From: Pseudobacter ginsenosidimutans
Lineage (GTDB): Bacteria > Bacteroidota > Bacteroidia > Chitinophagales > Chitinophagaceae
Length of the DNA: 64,000 nucleotides
Direction of reading: 5' to 3'
Assembly (NCBI RefSeq): GCF_007970185.1
Contig: NZ_CP042431.1
Coordinates: 7,671,342-7,735,341, forward strand
Numbering within the stretch: the stretch's first letter is position 1; every line of letters begins with the position of its first letter. Shown here piece by piece: positions 1 to 7,576 of the stretch. The notes under the pieces were generated by a model. The model did not search any database. It was given only the letters and a program-made list of their open reading frames with translations, and had not been told where the DNA came from. Made by a program: the position numbers and the translations under genes.

Positions 1-483
1 TTCGGTGTAGGCACCAGCCTTGTAACAGGTGCGCCCGATGGTGCACTGGATGGCGTATACAAACTCGCGGAATCTGATGGCAAGCCACGTATGAAGATCT
101 CCGAGACCCTTCAGAAAGCAACCCTGCCCGGCACCAAACAGGTACTCCGCATGATTGATGACCAGGGACATTTCTTTGGAGCAGACGCCATCGTTTTGCA
201 GGGTGAAGAACATGTTTCAGTGATCCATCATCCCTTCGAGCCCGGAAAATCCCTGCAGGTGACCGGTTTCAAACAGGAGCCATTATTGAAAGTGGTGATG
301 GAAAATGGAAAACGCATTGCCCCATCTCCCGGGCTGACAGCCATTGCACAATACTCAAAAGAAAGACTGGCATTGCTGCCAGCCGAGTATAAAAGATTTG
401 AATATCCTCATATTTACAAAACCAGTATCAGTCAGCAATTGATGGACCTTCGCAATGGCTTGATCGCCTCACATAAAATGTAA
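1..483 (+). CDS. pncB: Nicotinate phosphoribosyltransferase, C-terminal part (cut by window edge)
   Basis: The frame is open from base 1, so the 5' end lies outside the window; 160 residues remain. The peptide FGVGTSLVTGAPDGALDGVY, followed by a KISETLQKATLPGTKQV stretch, matches the conserved C-terminal half of nicotinate phosphoribosyltransferase, including the glycine-rich GVGT loop that contributes to phosphate binding in this family. The enzyme makes nicotinate mononucleotide from nicotinate and PRPP in the NAD salvage pathway, in the cytoplasm. The gene ends with TAA four bases before the convergent histidine kinase gene. The family assignment rests on motif recognition and is fairly secure; the N-terminal catalytic part cannot be checked here. 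Confidence 0.88.
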   Translation, partial: FGVGTSLVTGAPDGALDGVYKLAESDGKPRMKISETLQKATLPGTKQVLRMIDDQGHFFGADAIVLQGEEHVSVIHHPFEPGKSLQVTGFKQEPLLKVVMENGKRIAPSPGLTAIAQYSKERLALLPAEYKRFEYPHIYKTSISQQLMDLRNGLIASHKM

Positions 484-487
484 TTCG

Positions 488-1378
488 CTACAAATTCTCC
501 AGGATCGGAACAAAGAAGGAAAAGGTTAGTCCACGCGGCTGGTTCTTTTCTATCCGGATATTTTGCTGGTAGATCCTCTCGATACGGATGGCTGTATTCT
601 TCAGCCCCACGCCATTACCGCAAAGAAGTTTTTCAGGGTCACCTTCAAAGGGAACTGCGTCATCACTAACGCTGATCAACATGTGCGTATCCATCCTGCG
701 GCATACAATGCTGATCGTTCCTCCTTTCACTGAAGGCCCGATGCCGTGGACAATGGCGTTCTCCACCAGTGGCTGCAGCAACATGGGAGCGATCATTACA
801 TCCTGGATATTTTCATCCGGGATCCTTACAGAGAGGCGATTGCCGAATCGCTCCTGTTCCAGTTGAAGATAGTTCCGGATAAAACTCAGTTCATCCTTCA
901 ATGGCACCATTTCTTCTTTTGTGGAACGAAGAGCATAACGGAAAGTGTCTGCCAGGCGCGCTATCAGCTCACGGGTAGCTTCATGCTGGGGCGGCACCGT
1001 TGCACTGATACGGTTGAGGGTATTGAAGAGAAAATGCGGCTCTATCTGCGCTTTGAGCATCTTGATCTCGTTTTCCATGGCTTTCTGGTGCAGTTCCCTT
1101 CGACGGTACGCATGGTGGTGCAGATAATTGCGCCACAATTGAATGCCGCCGAACACCAGCAGGAACATCAATACCGTGAGCGCCAGCAAACCAGCTATGC
1201 TACCGGCATCCTGCTGAAACAGTTCAGTCCTTTTCATCCACCATATCAGTAAAATAAACCAACAGGTGACAGGAATCAGGATAAAAACCACATGGATTAT
1301 ATTCCGAATGGTAGTTTTTTTGTCGTTCAAATGGCCGAAATTCAGTTTCCGGACAGGTATTTGGAGTTGTGCGATCAT
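488..1378 (-). CDS. Sensor histidine kinase, LytS/YehU type (His_kinase PF06580)
   Basis: 296 residues. Two membrane helices near residues 28-48 and 60-82 with almost no periplasmic domain between them, then a short linker and the His_kinase motif EPHFLFNTLN with the likely phosphoacceptor His115. The N box (LVENAIVHG) and a glycine box (GNGVGLKNT) of the HATPase domain follow. Members autophosphorylate and pass phosphate to a response regulator. It is divergent from the response regulator at 1502 across 123 bp containing facing promoter elements and a palindrome, so the two probably work together. Kinases of this class more often pair with LytTR regulators, whereas the neighbour is NarL/LuxR type. 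The signal is unknown; the tiny periplasmic loop suggests it is sensed in the membrane or by a partner. Confidence 0.88.
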   Translation of the reverse strand: MIAQLQIPVRKLNFGHLNDKKTTIRNIIHVVFILIPVTCWFILLIWWMKRTELFQQDAGSIAGLLALTVLMFLLVFGGIQLWRNYLHHHAYRRRELHQKAMENEIKMLKAQIEPHFLFNTLNRISATVPPQHEATRELIARLADTFRYALRSTKEEMVPLKDELSFIRNYLQLEQERFGNRLSVRIPDENIQDVMIAPMLLQPLVENAIVHGIGPSVKGGTISIVCRRMDTHMLISVSDDAVPFEGDPEKLLCGNGVGLKNTAIRIERIYQQNIRIEKNQPRGLTFSFFVPILENL

Positions 1379-1395
1379 AGCTAAACAAATCGGAA

Positions 1396-1403
1396 CAAAA
1401 CTA
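1396..1403 (-). promoter_or_regulatory. Putative -7 promoter element for the histidine kinase gene
   Basis: On the minus strand the bases read TAGTTTTG, an exact match to the Bacteroidota -7 consensus TAnnTTTG, with its 3' end 18 bases before the ATG of the kinase gene. No clear -33 TTTG was found at the usual spacing. Confidence 0.45.
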
Positions 1404-1418
1404 TTCAGTCCGGTAGGT

Positions 1419-1426
1419 TAATTTTG
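1419..1426 (+). promoter_or_regulatory. Putative -7 promoter element for the response regulator gene
   Basis: TAATTTTG matches the Bacteroidota TAnnTTTG element. It lies 75 bases upstream of the regulator ATG, leaving a leader of roughly 65-70 nt that would contain the 16-bp palindrome at 1452-1467. It is flanked by imperfect inverted arms CCGGTAGGTT (1410-1419) and AACTACCGG (1433-1441). Confidence 0.4.
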
Positions 1427-1451
1427 CAGCACAACTACCGGAAATTATAAT

Positions 1452-1467
1452 TGAGTAGTACTACTCA
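1452..1467. promoter_or_regulatory. 16-bp perfect palindrome, candidate operator
   Basis: TGAGTAGTACTACTCA is a perfect 16-bp inverted repeat in the 123-bp gap between the divergent kinase and response regulator genes, 34 bases before the regulator ATG. A dyad of this length is typical of a site bound by a dimeric HTH protein. Binding by the adjacent LuxR-type regulator (autoregulation) is an inference. Confidence 0.5.
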
Positions 1468-1501
1468 GAATGTTCGCGAGCCGTTATAAAATAAATCTGT
1501 A

Positions 1502-2140
1502 ATGAAGTTTATCACCGTTAAAGCGCTGGACGATCATCCCGCAATATTGAACGGGTTGCGCATGATCCTGTCTGATTTTCCGGACATCCGAATGCAGGGC
1601 ACTTATACTGATGGCAACCAGTTGATGGAAGCCCTGGAACAGGAACAACCTGATATTCTCTTTCTCGATATACAGCTGATCGGCACCGATGGCATCACCA
1701 TCTGCAAACGCGTGCAGGGCAACTGGCCCTCCATCCGCGTGATCGTTTTCACCAACTGCGAAGAGAAACATTATGTACGCAATATGTTGCAGAACGGCGC
1801 GATGGGCTACCTGCTCAAAACGGCTGATGGTAATACCATCCGCACCGCCATCGATACAGTAATGGAGGGAGAACAATACATACACGAAGAACTGAAAGAG
1901 CAACTCTTTCAGCAAATACTCACCAACCGCAAGCCCAGCAGGTATACTCCCGGCCTCACCAAAAGGGAAAAAGAGATACTGCAACTGATTGCGCAGGGGC
2001 TCAGGAACCAGGAGATTGCCGATAAACTATCGCTGAGTGTGCGCACAATCGAGAACCATCGTTTCAATCTCATTCAAAAACTGCAGGTGAACAATGCTGC
2101 TGCGCTTATCCGAAAAGCCATCGACATGGGACTAGCCTGA
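1502..2140 (+). CDS. Response regulator, NarL/FixJ family (REC-LuxR)
   Basis: 212 residues. The receiver domain (about 1-120) has the acidic pair Asp10-Asp11 (LDDHP), the likely phosphoacceptor Asp56 (LFLDIQL), a conserved Thr position in VFTN and a Lys in LLKTA. The C-terminal part (about 145-212) is a LuxR-type HTH: LTKREKEILQLIAQG, then the recognition region LSVRTIENHR. Phosphorylation of such proteins usually drives dimerisation and DNA binding. It sits head-to-head with the sensor kinase at 488-1378, its likely partner. The ATG at 1502 is the first start that gives a complete receiver beta strand. Confidence 0.92.
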   Translation: MKFITVKALDDHPAILNGLRMILSDFPDIRMQGTYTDGNQLMEALEQEQPDILFLDIQLIGTDGITICKRVQGNWPSIRVIVFTNCEEKHYVRNMLQNGAMGYLLKTADGNTIRTAIDTVMEGEQYIHEELKEQLFQQILTNRKPSRYTPGLTKREKEILQLIAQGLRNQEIADKLSLSVRTIENHRFNLIQKLQVNNAAALIRKAIDMGLA

Positions 2141-2223
2141 TAAGGTTTTGCTGCGGCAACTGCTGGTTCACCATCAAAAAAGCAACCGAGCTTCATAACA
2201 ATTTTTCTGTATTTTACTGCTGC

Positions 2224-3123
2224 ATGAGCAGTAATAAAAAAACCATGGCGCTGATCAGCATCCTGGTGGTAGTATTGATCTGGGGCAGCGCCTTCACTGT
2301 TTCAAAAGTTGGGGTATCTGAACTGCCTCCCCTCTTCATGGCTTTATTGCGGAATGCAGTAGCTACATTGGTGCTGCTGCCCTTCTATCTTTCCGTCCGG
2401 AAAAAGGCAGCCAGGCAGGATCCCGGGCCATTGCCAAAAGGGAAGATCATTTTGCTGGGGCTTACTGGTGTTACATTTTTTTATTCTTTCTTCAATATCT
2501 CACTCACCTATACCGGCGCAGCCATGGGATCGCTGATCCAGGGCATTATGCCATTGGTGATAGTTGTGCCTGCCGCTGTTTATCTGAAGGAAAAGATCAC
2601 GGCCAGGGTAATTGCAGGTATCCTGATCTCCGTTACAGGAGTAGTGATGGTAGGCTTTATCGGTCAGCATGATCAGAATAACAGCCTGCTCGGAAATTTC
2701 CTCATGGCCGGTTCCGTTTGTTGCTGGGCTGCCTATACTTTGATTTCGCGAAGCCTTAACCAATTCCACCCTGTACCGCTCACGTTCTTCGTAACACTAA
2801 CAGGCACCCTTATGCTCATTCCATTTGCACTCGTTGAAGGATGGGGCAAACCTTTACCTGCAATCTCTTCCAATGGGTGGATGGCAGTTCTCTATTTGGG
2901 TATCCTGAGCTCTGCTATCAGTTATATGCTCTATAATCAATCGCTTCAAACCCTCACGGCTGCACAGGCAGGTAATTTTCTGAACCTCGATCCGGTGATC
3001 GGATCGGTAATTGCGCTCATCTTCCTGAATGAATCATTCAGTACATTGCAGTATGCAGGCGGAGCCCTTGTATTGCTCGGCGTTTGGCTAAGCAGCGGTT
3101 CGGGCACAGAACAACATCAATAA
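2224..3123 (+). CDS. EamA/DMT-superfamily transporter
   Basis: 299 residues, almost entirely hydrophobic, with about ten predicted membrane helices arranged as two EamA repeats (about 8-135 and 150-292). The opening region has the typical VVLIWGSAFTVSKVG pattern of the first helix, and the second repeat includes AAQAGNFLNLDPVIG and a final GGALVLLGVWLS helix. Members export or exchange small metabolites such as amino acids; the substrate cannot be read from sequence. It is followed after 11 bases by the VOC gene, so the two are probably co-transcribed. Confidence 0.88.
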   Translation: MSSNKKTMALISILVVVLIWGSAFTVSKVGVSELPPLFMALLRNAVATLVLLPFYLSVRKKAARQDPGPLPKGKIILLGLTGVTFFYSFFNISLTYTGAAMGSLIQGIMPLVIVVPAAVYLKEKITARVIAGILISVTGVVMVGFIGQHDQNNSLLGNFLMAGSVCCWAAYTLISRSLNQFHPVPLTFFVTLTGTLMLIPFALVEGWGKPLPAISSNGWMAVLYLGILSSAISYMLYNQSLQTLTAAQAGNFLNLDPVIGSVIALIFLNESFSTLQYAGGALVLLGVWLSSGSGTEQHQ

Positions 3124-3134
3124 AAAGCTTTTAC

Positions 3135-3497
3135 ATGAAACCAGTATTCAACGGAGGTGTGAACATCGCCATCAAAATTCCGAAACAGAAATATGAAGCC
3201 ACTGTGGCATTTTACAGGGATACACTCGGACTTGAAGTAACAGAAAAACCGATCACCAATCCCACCGTTTCACGCACACATGAAGTGAAGTTCGGACCGA
3301 ATATCGTTTGGCTGGATTGCGTGGACAATTATACGCATTCAGAAACCTGGATGGAGCTCAAAACAAATGATGTGGAAGCAGCCACTGCACACCTGGCCTC
3401 AAGAGGCACTCATACCTGTGATGAACTGGAGGAGATCCCTTCAAATACCCACTGGATCATGGACCCGGCCGGTACAGTTTTTATTCTCAGCCAATGA
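3135..3497 (+). CDS. VOC (glyoxalase/bleomycin resistance-like) family protein
   Basis: 120 residues from the ATG at 3135. An in-frame start at 3084 would overlap the EamA gene by 40 bases and add a non-conserved tail, so I chose MKPVFNGGVNIAIKIP. One betaalphabetabetabeta repeat is visible: the substrate-like region YEATVAFYRDTLGLEV and the C-terminal strand WIMDPAGTVFIL. VOC proteins use a metal centre for isomerisation, ring cleavage or drug binding. The usual C-terminal acidic metal ligand is not obvious here. The substrate is unknown; the position directly after an exporter fits a detoxification or resistance role, which is inference. Confidence 0.75.
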   Translation: MKPVFNGGVNIAIKIPKQKYEATVAFYRDTLGLEVTEKPITNPTVSRTHEVKFGPNIVWLDCVDNYTHSETWMELKTNDVEAATAHLASRGTHTCDELEEIPSNTHWIMDPAGTVFILSQ

Positions 3498-3630
3498 TCA
3501 CTTGTACATTTTTCCATAAAACTTGACTTTTGTTAGCTAATCTGCACAAGAGCTGATGCAACTTATTCTTCAGGCAACTAATTAATATCTTCATAACCTG
3601 TAGAACAATTGCTCACCTCAATACTGGATA

Positions 3631-4203
3631 ATGATCAAGGCAGTCAAAAACGACAGGCAGGTAGTGACGGAGATCCTGGCAGCATCATTCAGCAATAACC
3701 GCAGTGTGAACTACGTGATCCCGCAGAATGAAAAGAAGATGGAACGCATCCGGAAACTGATGGCTTATTCCTTCGATGTTTGTTTTGCATTTGGAGATGT
3801 ATATCTTTCCGATTGCCGAAAGGCTTGCGCACTGGTGCTTTATCCAGACCGCAAACGGGTGACCTGGCAAAGCATCTGGTGGGACCTCAAACTGGCTGCC
3901 ACTGTTTTTGGTCTGAGCCGCACGGCCAAAGTTTTATCAAGAGAACAACTAATCAAAAAACATCATCCCTCCGATAATATGTTCTACCTCTGGTTCATCG
4001 GCGTAGACACCAGTCATCAGCGAACAGGTATTGGTAAACAACTGTTGCAGGAACTGCTGCAGAAAAGCAAAGGGATGCAAAGGCCCGTGTACCTTGAAAC
4101 CAGCACACCGGAAAATGTGCCCTGGTACCAGCGCGCAGGCTTTGAAGTATATGCGGAGGAAGAGCTCAGTTACCGCTTGTTCTTCCTCAGAAAATTATTA
4201 TAG
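3631..4203 (+). CDS. GNAT family N-acetyltransferase
   Basis: 190 residues. The acetyl-CoA binding motif A is clear near residues 122-150: FIGVDTSHQRTGIGKQLLQ, with the Q/R-x-x-G-x-G/A loop. The segment VYLETSTPENVPWYQRAGFE forms motif B, with the Tyr that often acts as general acid. The protein would transfer an acetyl group to an amine on a small molecule or protein in the cytoplasm; the acceptor is unknown. A 133-base gap separates it from the VOC gene, so it probably has its own promoter, although no TAnnTTTG element was seen. Confidence 0.85.
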   Translation: MIKAVKNDRQVVTEILAASFSNNRSVNYVIPQNEKKMERIRKLMAYSFDVCFAFGDVYLSDCRKACALVLYPDRKRVTWQSIWWDLKLAATVFGLSRTAKVLSREQLIKKHHPSDNMFYLWFIGVDTSHQRTGIGKQLLQELLQKSKGMQRPVYLETSTPENVPWYQRAGFEVYAEEELSYRLFFLRKLL

Positions 4204-4289
4204 TTCAGCAACAGCAGCAGCAACGGTTTGTGGATTTGCATTGTCAGACAGCAGAACTGAAATTGCACACCCGAAAAAAACTGTACTTT

Positions 4290-5228
4290 ATGCGAGCACT
4301 CATGCTGCTGTTGGCTTTTGTTTCATTCTTATCCTGTAGCAAGAAAAATAAAGACGGCGAAGGCCGGGGCTGCGCCGAAACACCTTACATCGCTCCACAG
4401 GCTTACTCATTTCCTGCCTGGCACCCCAATGGTCAGATCTTCGTATTCAACTATGTTCCCATCTCAGGCATTGAAATGTCTCCCTGCAGAGGCCCCATGT
4501 ACAAGTTCAAGAGCGATTCTGTTGGATTTTACAGCCTGAATAAAGACCGGACAGGATTAACGAGAATAATGGAAAGGGTCTTCCGCAATGCAACCTGGAG
4601 CCCTGATGGCAGCAAACTCGCATACCAGGAAGGTTCCAGGATCTTTATGATCCCATTCACTGGTTCCGGTTTCGATACAGCAGCCCGGAAACTGGTGGTA
4701 CAGGACTATTCCATGTCTCCTTATTCATTCTTCAATGCCAGCAGCGACTCGATCTATTTTCGATCATCACCGGTGGGCGCCAGCAATCAAAGCACATTAT
4801 ACAAAGTTGCGCTTGATGGCACGGAAAAATCCAGGATCAAGACCGCCGAGTTTTATGATATTTCATTCGGCTCTGACAAAAGATTTTACTATCTCATCGC
4901 CAACAGAGAGATCTGGTCGATGGATCAAAATGGACAGGATGAGAAGAAAGAAGTGGCCGTGGAAACTAACAATAGCGAACAACGCCGCAATCCACAGTAC
5001 TACGATGGACATATCTATTTTATCAGCGGCAGTAAACTCATGCGCTCAGGCAGTAATGTTCCGGTTGTTGACAACTATGTAATGGATTTTGCCGTTTCGC
5101 GCCAGGGCGAGATCCTGTACAGCCAGTTCCAGTACCAGGTTTCTGAATCCAACAAACAAAATGGTGTATTGTGGATCATGAATGCAGACGGCAGCAACAA
5201 ACGCCAGCTGACCTTCAATAACTTTTAA
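4290..5228 (+). CDS. TolB/PD40-like beta-propeller lipoprotein
   Basis: 312 residues from ATG 4290 (MRALMLLLAFVSFLSC). An earlier in-frame ATG at 4230 would put 20 extra polar residues before the signal sequence and is unlikely. The lipobox FLSC gives a mature N-terminal Cys followed by SKKNKDG. The rest contains repeated PD40/WD40-like blades, for instance SFPAWHPNGQIFVF, NATWSPDGSKLAYQE and LWIMNADGSNKRQLT, as in the TolB propeller and related periplasmic scaffolds. It is probably anchored in the outer membrane as a binding or scaffolding protein. No catalytic motif is visible, and the role is unknown. Confidence 0.8.
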   Translation: MRALMLLLAFVSFLSCSKKNKDGEGRGCAETPYIAPQAYSFPAWHPNGQIFVFNYVPISGIEMSPCRGPMYKFKSDSVGFYSLNKDRTGLTRIMERVFRNATWSPDGSKLAYQEGSRIFMIPFTGSGFDTAARKLVVQDYSMSPYSFFNASSDSIYFRSSPVGASNQSTLYKVALDGTEKSRIKTAEFYDISFGSDKRFYYLIANREIWSMDQNGQDEKKEVAVETNNSEQRRNPQYYDGHIYFISGSKLMRSGSNVPVVDNYVMDFAVSRQGEILYSQFQYQVSESNKQNGVLWIMNADGSNKRQLTFNNF

Positions 5229-5324
5229 TAAAAGCAGGCCTCAGCCATCATTCCCAAAACGGGTGGCCCGCCGCCGCCCGATCTGAGGATTAATTGACTA
5301 CATTAGCAGTCAAATCGGGTGAAC

Positions 5325-5993
5325 ATGAATGATGGCCTCAAAGTATTGATCACTGGCGCTTCCGGAATGGTAGGCGAAGGCGTGTTGCTTGAGTGCCTGC
5401 AACATCCATCGGTAGCTGAAATACTGGTGATCACCAGGCGAACTACCGGTATACAACACCCGAAACTTACGGAGATCATTCACAAAGACTTCTTTAACCT
5501 GTTTTCTCTCCGCGATCAACTTAAGGGGATCGATGCCTGTTATTTTTGTCTGGGCATCTCTTCTGTAGGTATTTCCGCCGATGCCTACTATCGTACTACC
5601 TATACACTCACGATGCATATGGCTGAACTTTTGGTGCAGGCCAGCCCGCAGGCAGTTTTCTGTTATGTGTCCGGTGCAGGTACAGATAGCTCGGAACATG
5701 GCCGGATCCGTTGGGCCCGTGTAAAAGGACAAACGGAAAATCATTTGATGAAACTGCCTTTCAAGGCCGTGTACGCTTTCCGGCCGGCTTTCATGAAACC
5801 TTCCCCAGGACAGAAGAATGTAAAATCCATTTACAAATTCATCAGCTGGCTCTACCCCATTGGCAGGAAATTATCGCCCAATAGTTACTGCACTTTGCGG
5901 GAAGTGGGATTGGCCATGATCAATATCACACTCCATGGTTACTCAAAAAAAGTGATCACTGGCCGCGATATCATTGCGCTCGCCGCCAAATGA
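5325..5993 (+). CDS. NAD(P)-binding Rossmann-fold (SDR/NmrA-like) protein
   Basis: 222 residues from ATG 5325; an in-frame GTG at 5319 is possible and would add two residues. The start KVLITGASGMVGEGVLLECL is a GxxGxxG nucleotide-binding motif. The family is the atypical extended SDR/epimerase-like group: FCLGISSVG marks the cofactor strand, and YVSGAGTDSS plays the role of the catalytic strand but lacks the canonical YxxxK spacing. The protein probably binds NAD(P)H; whether it is a reductase or a regulatory sensor cannot be told. It converges with the esterase gene three bases downstream. Confidence 0.8.
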   Translation: MNDGLKVLITGASGMVGEGVLLECLQHPSVAEILVITRRTTGIQHPKLTEIIHKDFFNLFSLRDQLKGIDACYFCLGISSVGISADAYYRTTYTLTMHMAELLVQASPQAVFCYVSGAGTDSSEHGRIRWARVKGQTENHLMKLPFKAVYAFRPAFMKPSPGQKNVKSIYKFISWLYPIGRKLSPNSYCTLREVGLAMINITLHGYSKKVITGRDIIALAAK

Positions 5994-5996
5994 TGA

Positions 5997-7457
5997 TCAT
6001 TTATTCCTGAAAGCAGCATAACAGCTCAACAGGAACTTAACACCAGCCGATTGATATTCTTTGGTGAAAACAGTGAAGTGATCCCCGGGAAAATAACCGT
6101 ATTCAAATCCTGTATCGAGATCTTTGGTTTCCTTTTCCAGTAAATGCACGGCCTGGTTCAACATGAAATTATCCTGCTCACCGGTAGAGATCCTGACCTT
6201 TCCCCGCAGATCTTCCTTCACTTTACTCCAGTTATTTTTCAGGAACTGGCAAATATCATATTGTTGCCAGTGATTCACCGTCACCGGATCGATCTCACCT
6301 GTTGCGGCATTCACTAGCGGTCTCGGGCTGCCATCTGCATTTCGCTGACTGAACACAGCATTGAAAGATTGCATTTGTTCGCCCCGGTTCATCACATGCT
6401 CCATCCGGATCATCTGCTTCATACTGATCCAGGGAAAACGACCAGCCACTGTGGCAATCCAACGAAGCGAAGAATCTTTTCCATAGTACAGGTTCTTCTC
6501 ATTATATATATCAACGCCTGAGAAATTCCTGAAATCCACCGGATCGGGAGCACTGGACCAGGTGCCTGCAAACACAGACGGATACTGGGTTTGCAGCCAG
6601 AGTACAGTCCAGCCGCCACTGCTGTGCCCCATCAGGACCCTTCCTCCGTCACAACGGAATTCCGCTTCCACAGCAGGGATCAGCTCTTTCACCATCGCAT
6701 CGCCCCAGGGGCCATTGTTGGCGCTGTTGGCATATACAGAATGGCCGGTTGGACAATTACCATCCAGCACCACTCTGATGAATGGAACAGTATCCATAAA
6801 ACTCTCGGGACTCTTGTATCCGGACATACGTCTGTAGTCGCCACCAAATCCTGAAACATAATAGAGCACCGGGAATTTCCGGTCAGGCTCTTTGAGGTAA
6901 GCTGCTGGCAGCATCACGGCTACGTTCAGGCTTACCGGCCTCTTGTGAAAATCTGACAATAATTTAGACTCCACTTTCAGCTCTTTGGAATAATCTGTTT
7001 CAACAAAAGCTTTTTCTTTCACTACTTCAGTGCAGGAAAGCGAGAAAAAAGCATCTGTCTTTTTGGTGAAGTTGAATTTGGATGGCTTATTGTAATAGTT
7101 GCCGATGGTTTCTGCAACCAGGTGATCTCCCGTATTCTTATCCCACACCGCCTGTGCATAATATTCTCCACGTTCCAGGTCAGATAATTTTACAGGATAA
7201 CTCACGGCGGCATCATTGAACACCACGGCTTGTCCGGGTTTCACACCTTTCACACTGATGCGGTACAATGGAAATGCAGTCAGACCAACATACCCGGATT
7301 TCGGTTCTTTATTTTCTTTGGAGAGATAGAGGAAAACATTCCCACTGAATTTTTCAGCAGCATTACCAGTATAAATCACTTTGATCTGCTGAGCAGATAC
7401 AGAAAGAAGACAACTCCCTCCCAGCAAAGCAACACTTAATAGTAGCGTATTCTTCAT
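5997..7457 (-). CDS. Secreted esterase, putative carbohydrate esterase (alpha/beta hydrolase)
   Basis: 486 residues from the second ATG (7457); an upstream ATG at 7463 would add Met-Ile. The N-terminal signal peptide (LLLSVALLGGSCLLSVSA) ends near AQQ. Residues about 25-160 form an Ig-like N-terminal domain, followed by an esterase-D-type alpha/beta hydrolase with KFPVLYYVSGFGG around the oxyanion region and the nucleophile elbow GHSSGG. An acidic residue in STGEQDNF and a His in GDHFTVFT are plausible triad partners. Exported enzymes of this type often deacetylate or deferuloylate plant polysaccharides. It lies downstream of the GH5 gene on the same strand, with a hairpin between them. Confidence 0.75.
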   Translation of the reverse strand: MKNTLLLSVALLGGSCLLSVSAQQIKVIYTGNAAEKFSGNVFLYLSKENKEPKSGYVGLTAFPLYRISVKGVKPGQAVVFNDAAVSYPVKLSDLERGEYYAQAVWDKNTGDHLVAETIGNYYNKPSKFNFTKKTDAFFSLSCTEVVKEKAFVETDYSKELKVESKLLSDFHKRPVSLNVAVMLPAAYLKEPDRKFPVLYYVSGFGGDYRRMSGYKSPESFMDTVPFIRVVLDGNCPTGHSVYANSANNGPWGDAMVKELIPAVEAEFRCDGGRVLMGHSSGGWTVLWLQTQYPSVFAGTWSSAPDPVDFRNFSGVDIYNEKNLYYGKDSSLRWIATVAGRFPWISMKQMIRMEHVMNRGEQMQSFNAVFSQRNADGSPRPLVNAATGEIDPVTVNHWQQYDICQFLKNNWSKVKEDLRGKVRISTGEQDNFMLNQAVHLLEKETKDLDTGFEYGYFPGDHFTVFTKEYQSAGVKFLLSCYAAFRNK

Positions 7458-7511
7458 GATCATTGATTTAAAATGATGAAAGTGAAATTACGCCCCTAAT
7501 CACAAATGAAC

Positions 7512-7540
7512 AAGGGCGCACCTTGAAAGTGTGCGCCCTT
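7512..7540. terminator. GC-rich hairpin between the GH5 and esterase genes
   Basis: AAGGGCGCAC (7512-7521) and GTGCGCCCTT (7531-7540) are perfect inverted arms with a 9-base loop. It stands between the end of the GH5 gene (7577) and the start of the esterase gene (7457), both on the minus strand. No strong T run follows on either strand, so it may be a weak terminator or an mRNA processing or stability structure. Confidence 0.5.
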
Positions 7541-7576
7541 CACCAAAAATGAACTATACGCTATTAAAAACTGCCG

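Noticed and set aside
5236-5295. Possible terminator after the propeller lipoprotein gene (CCTCAG/CTGAGG)
   Set aside because: The six-base arms are about 40 bases apart and are not followed by a T run.
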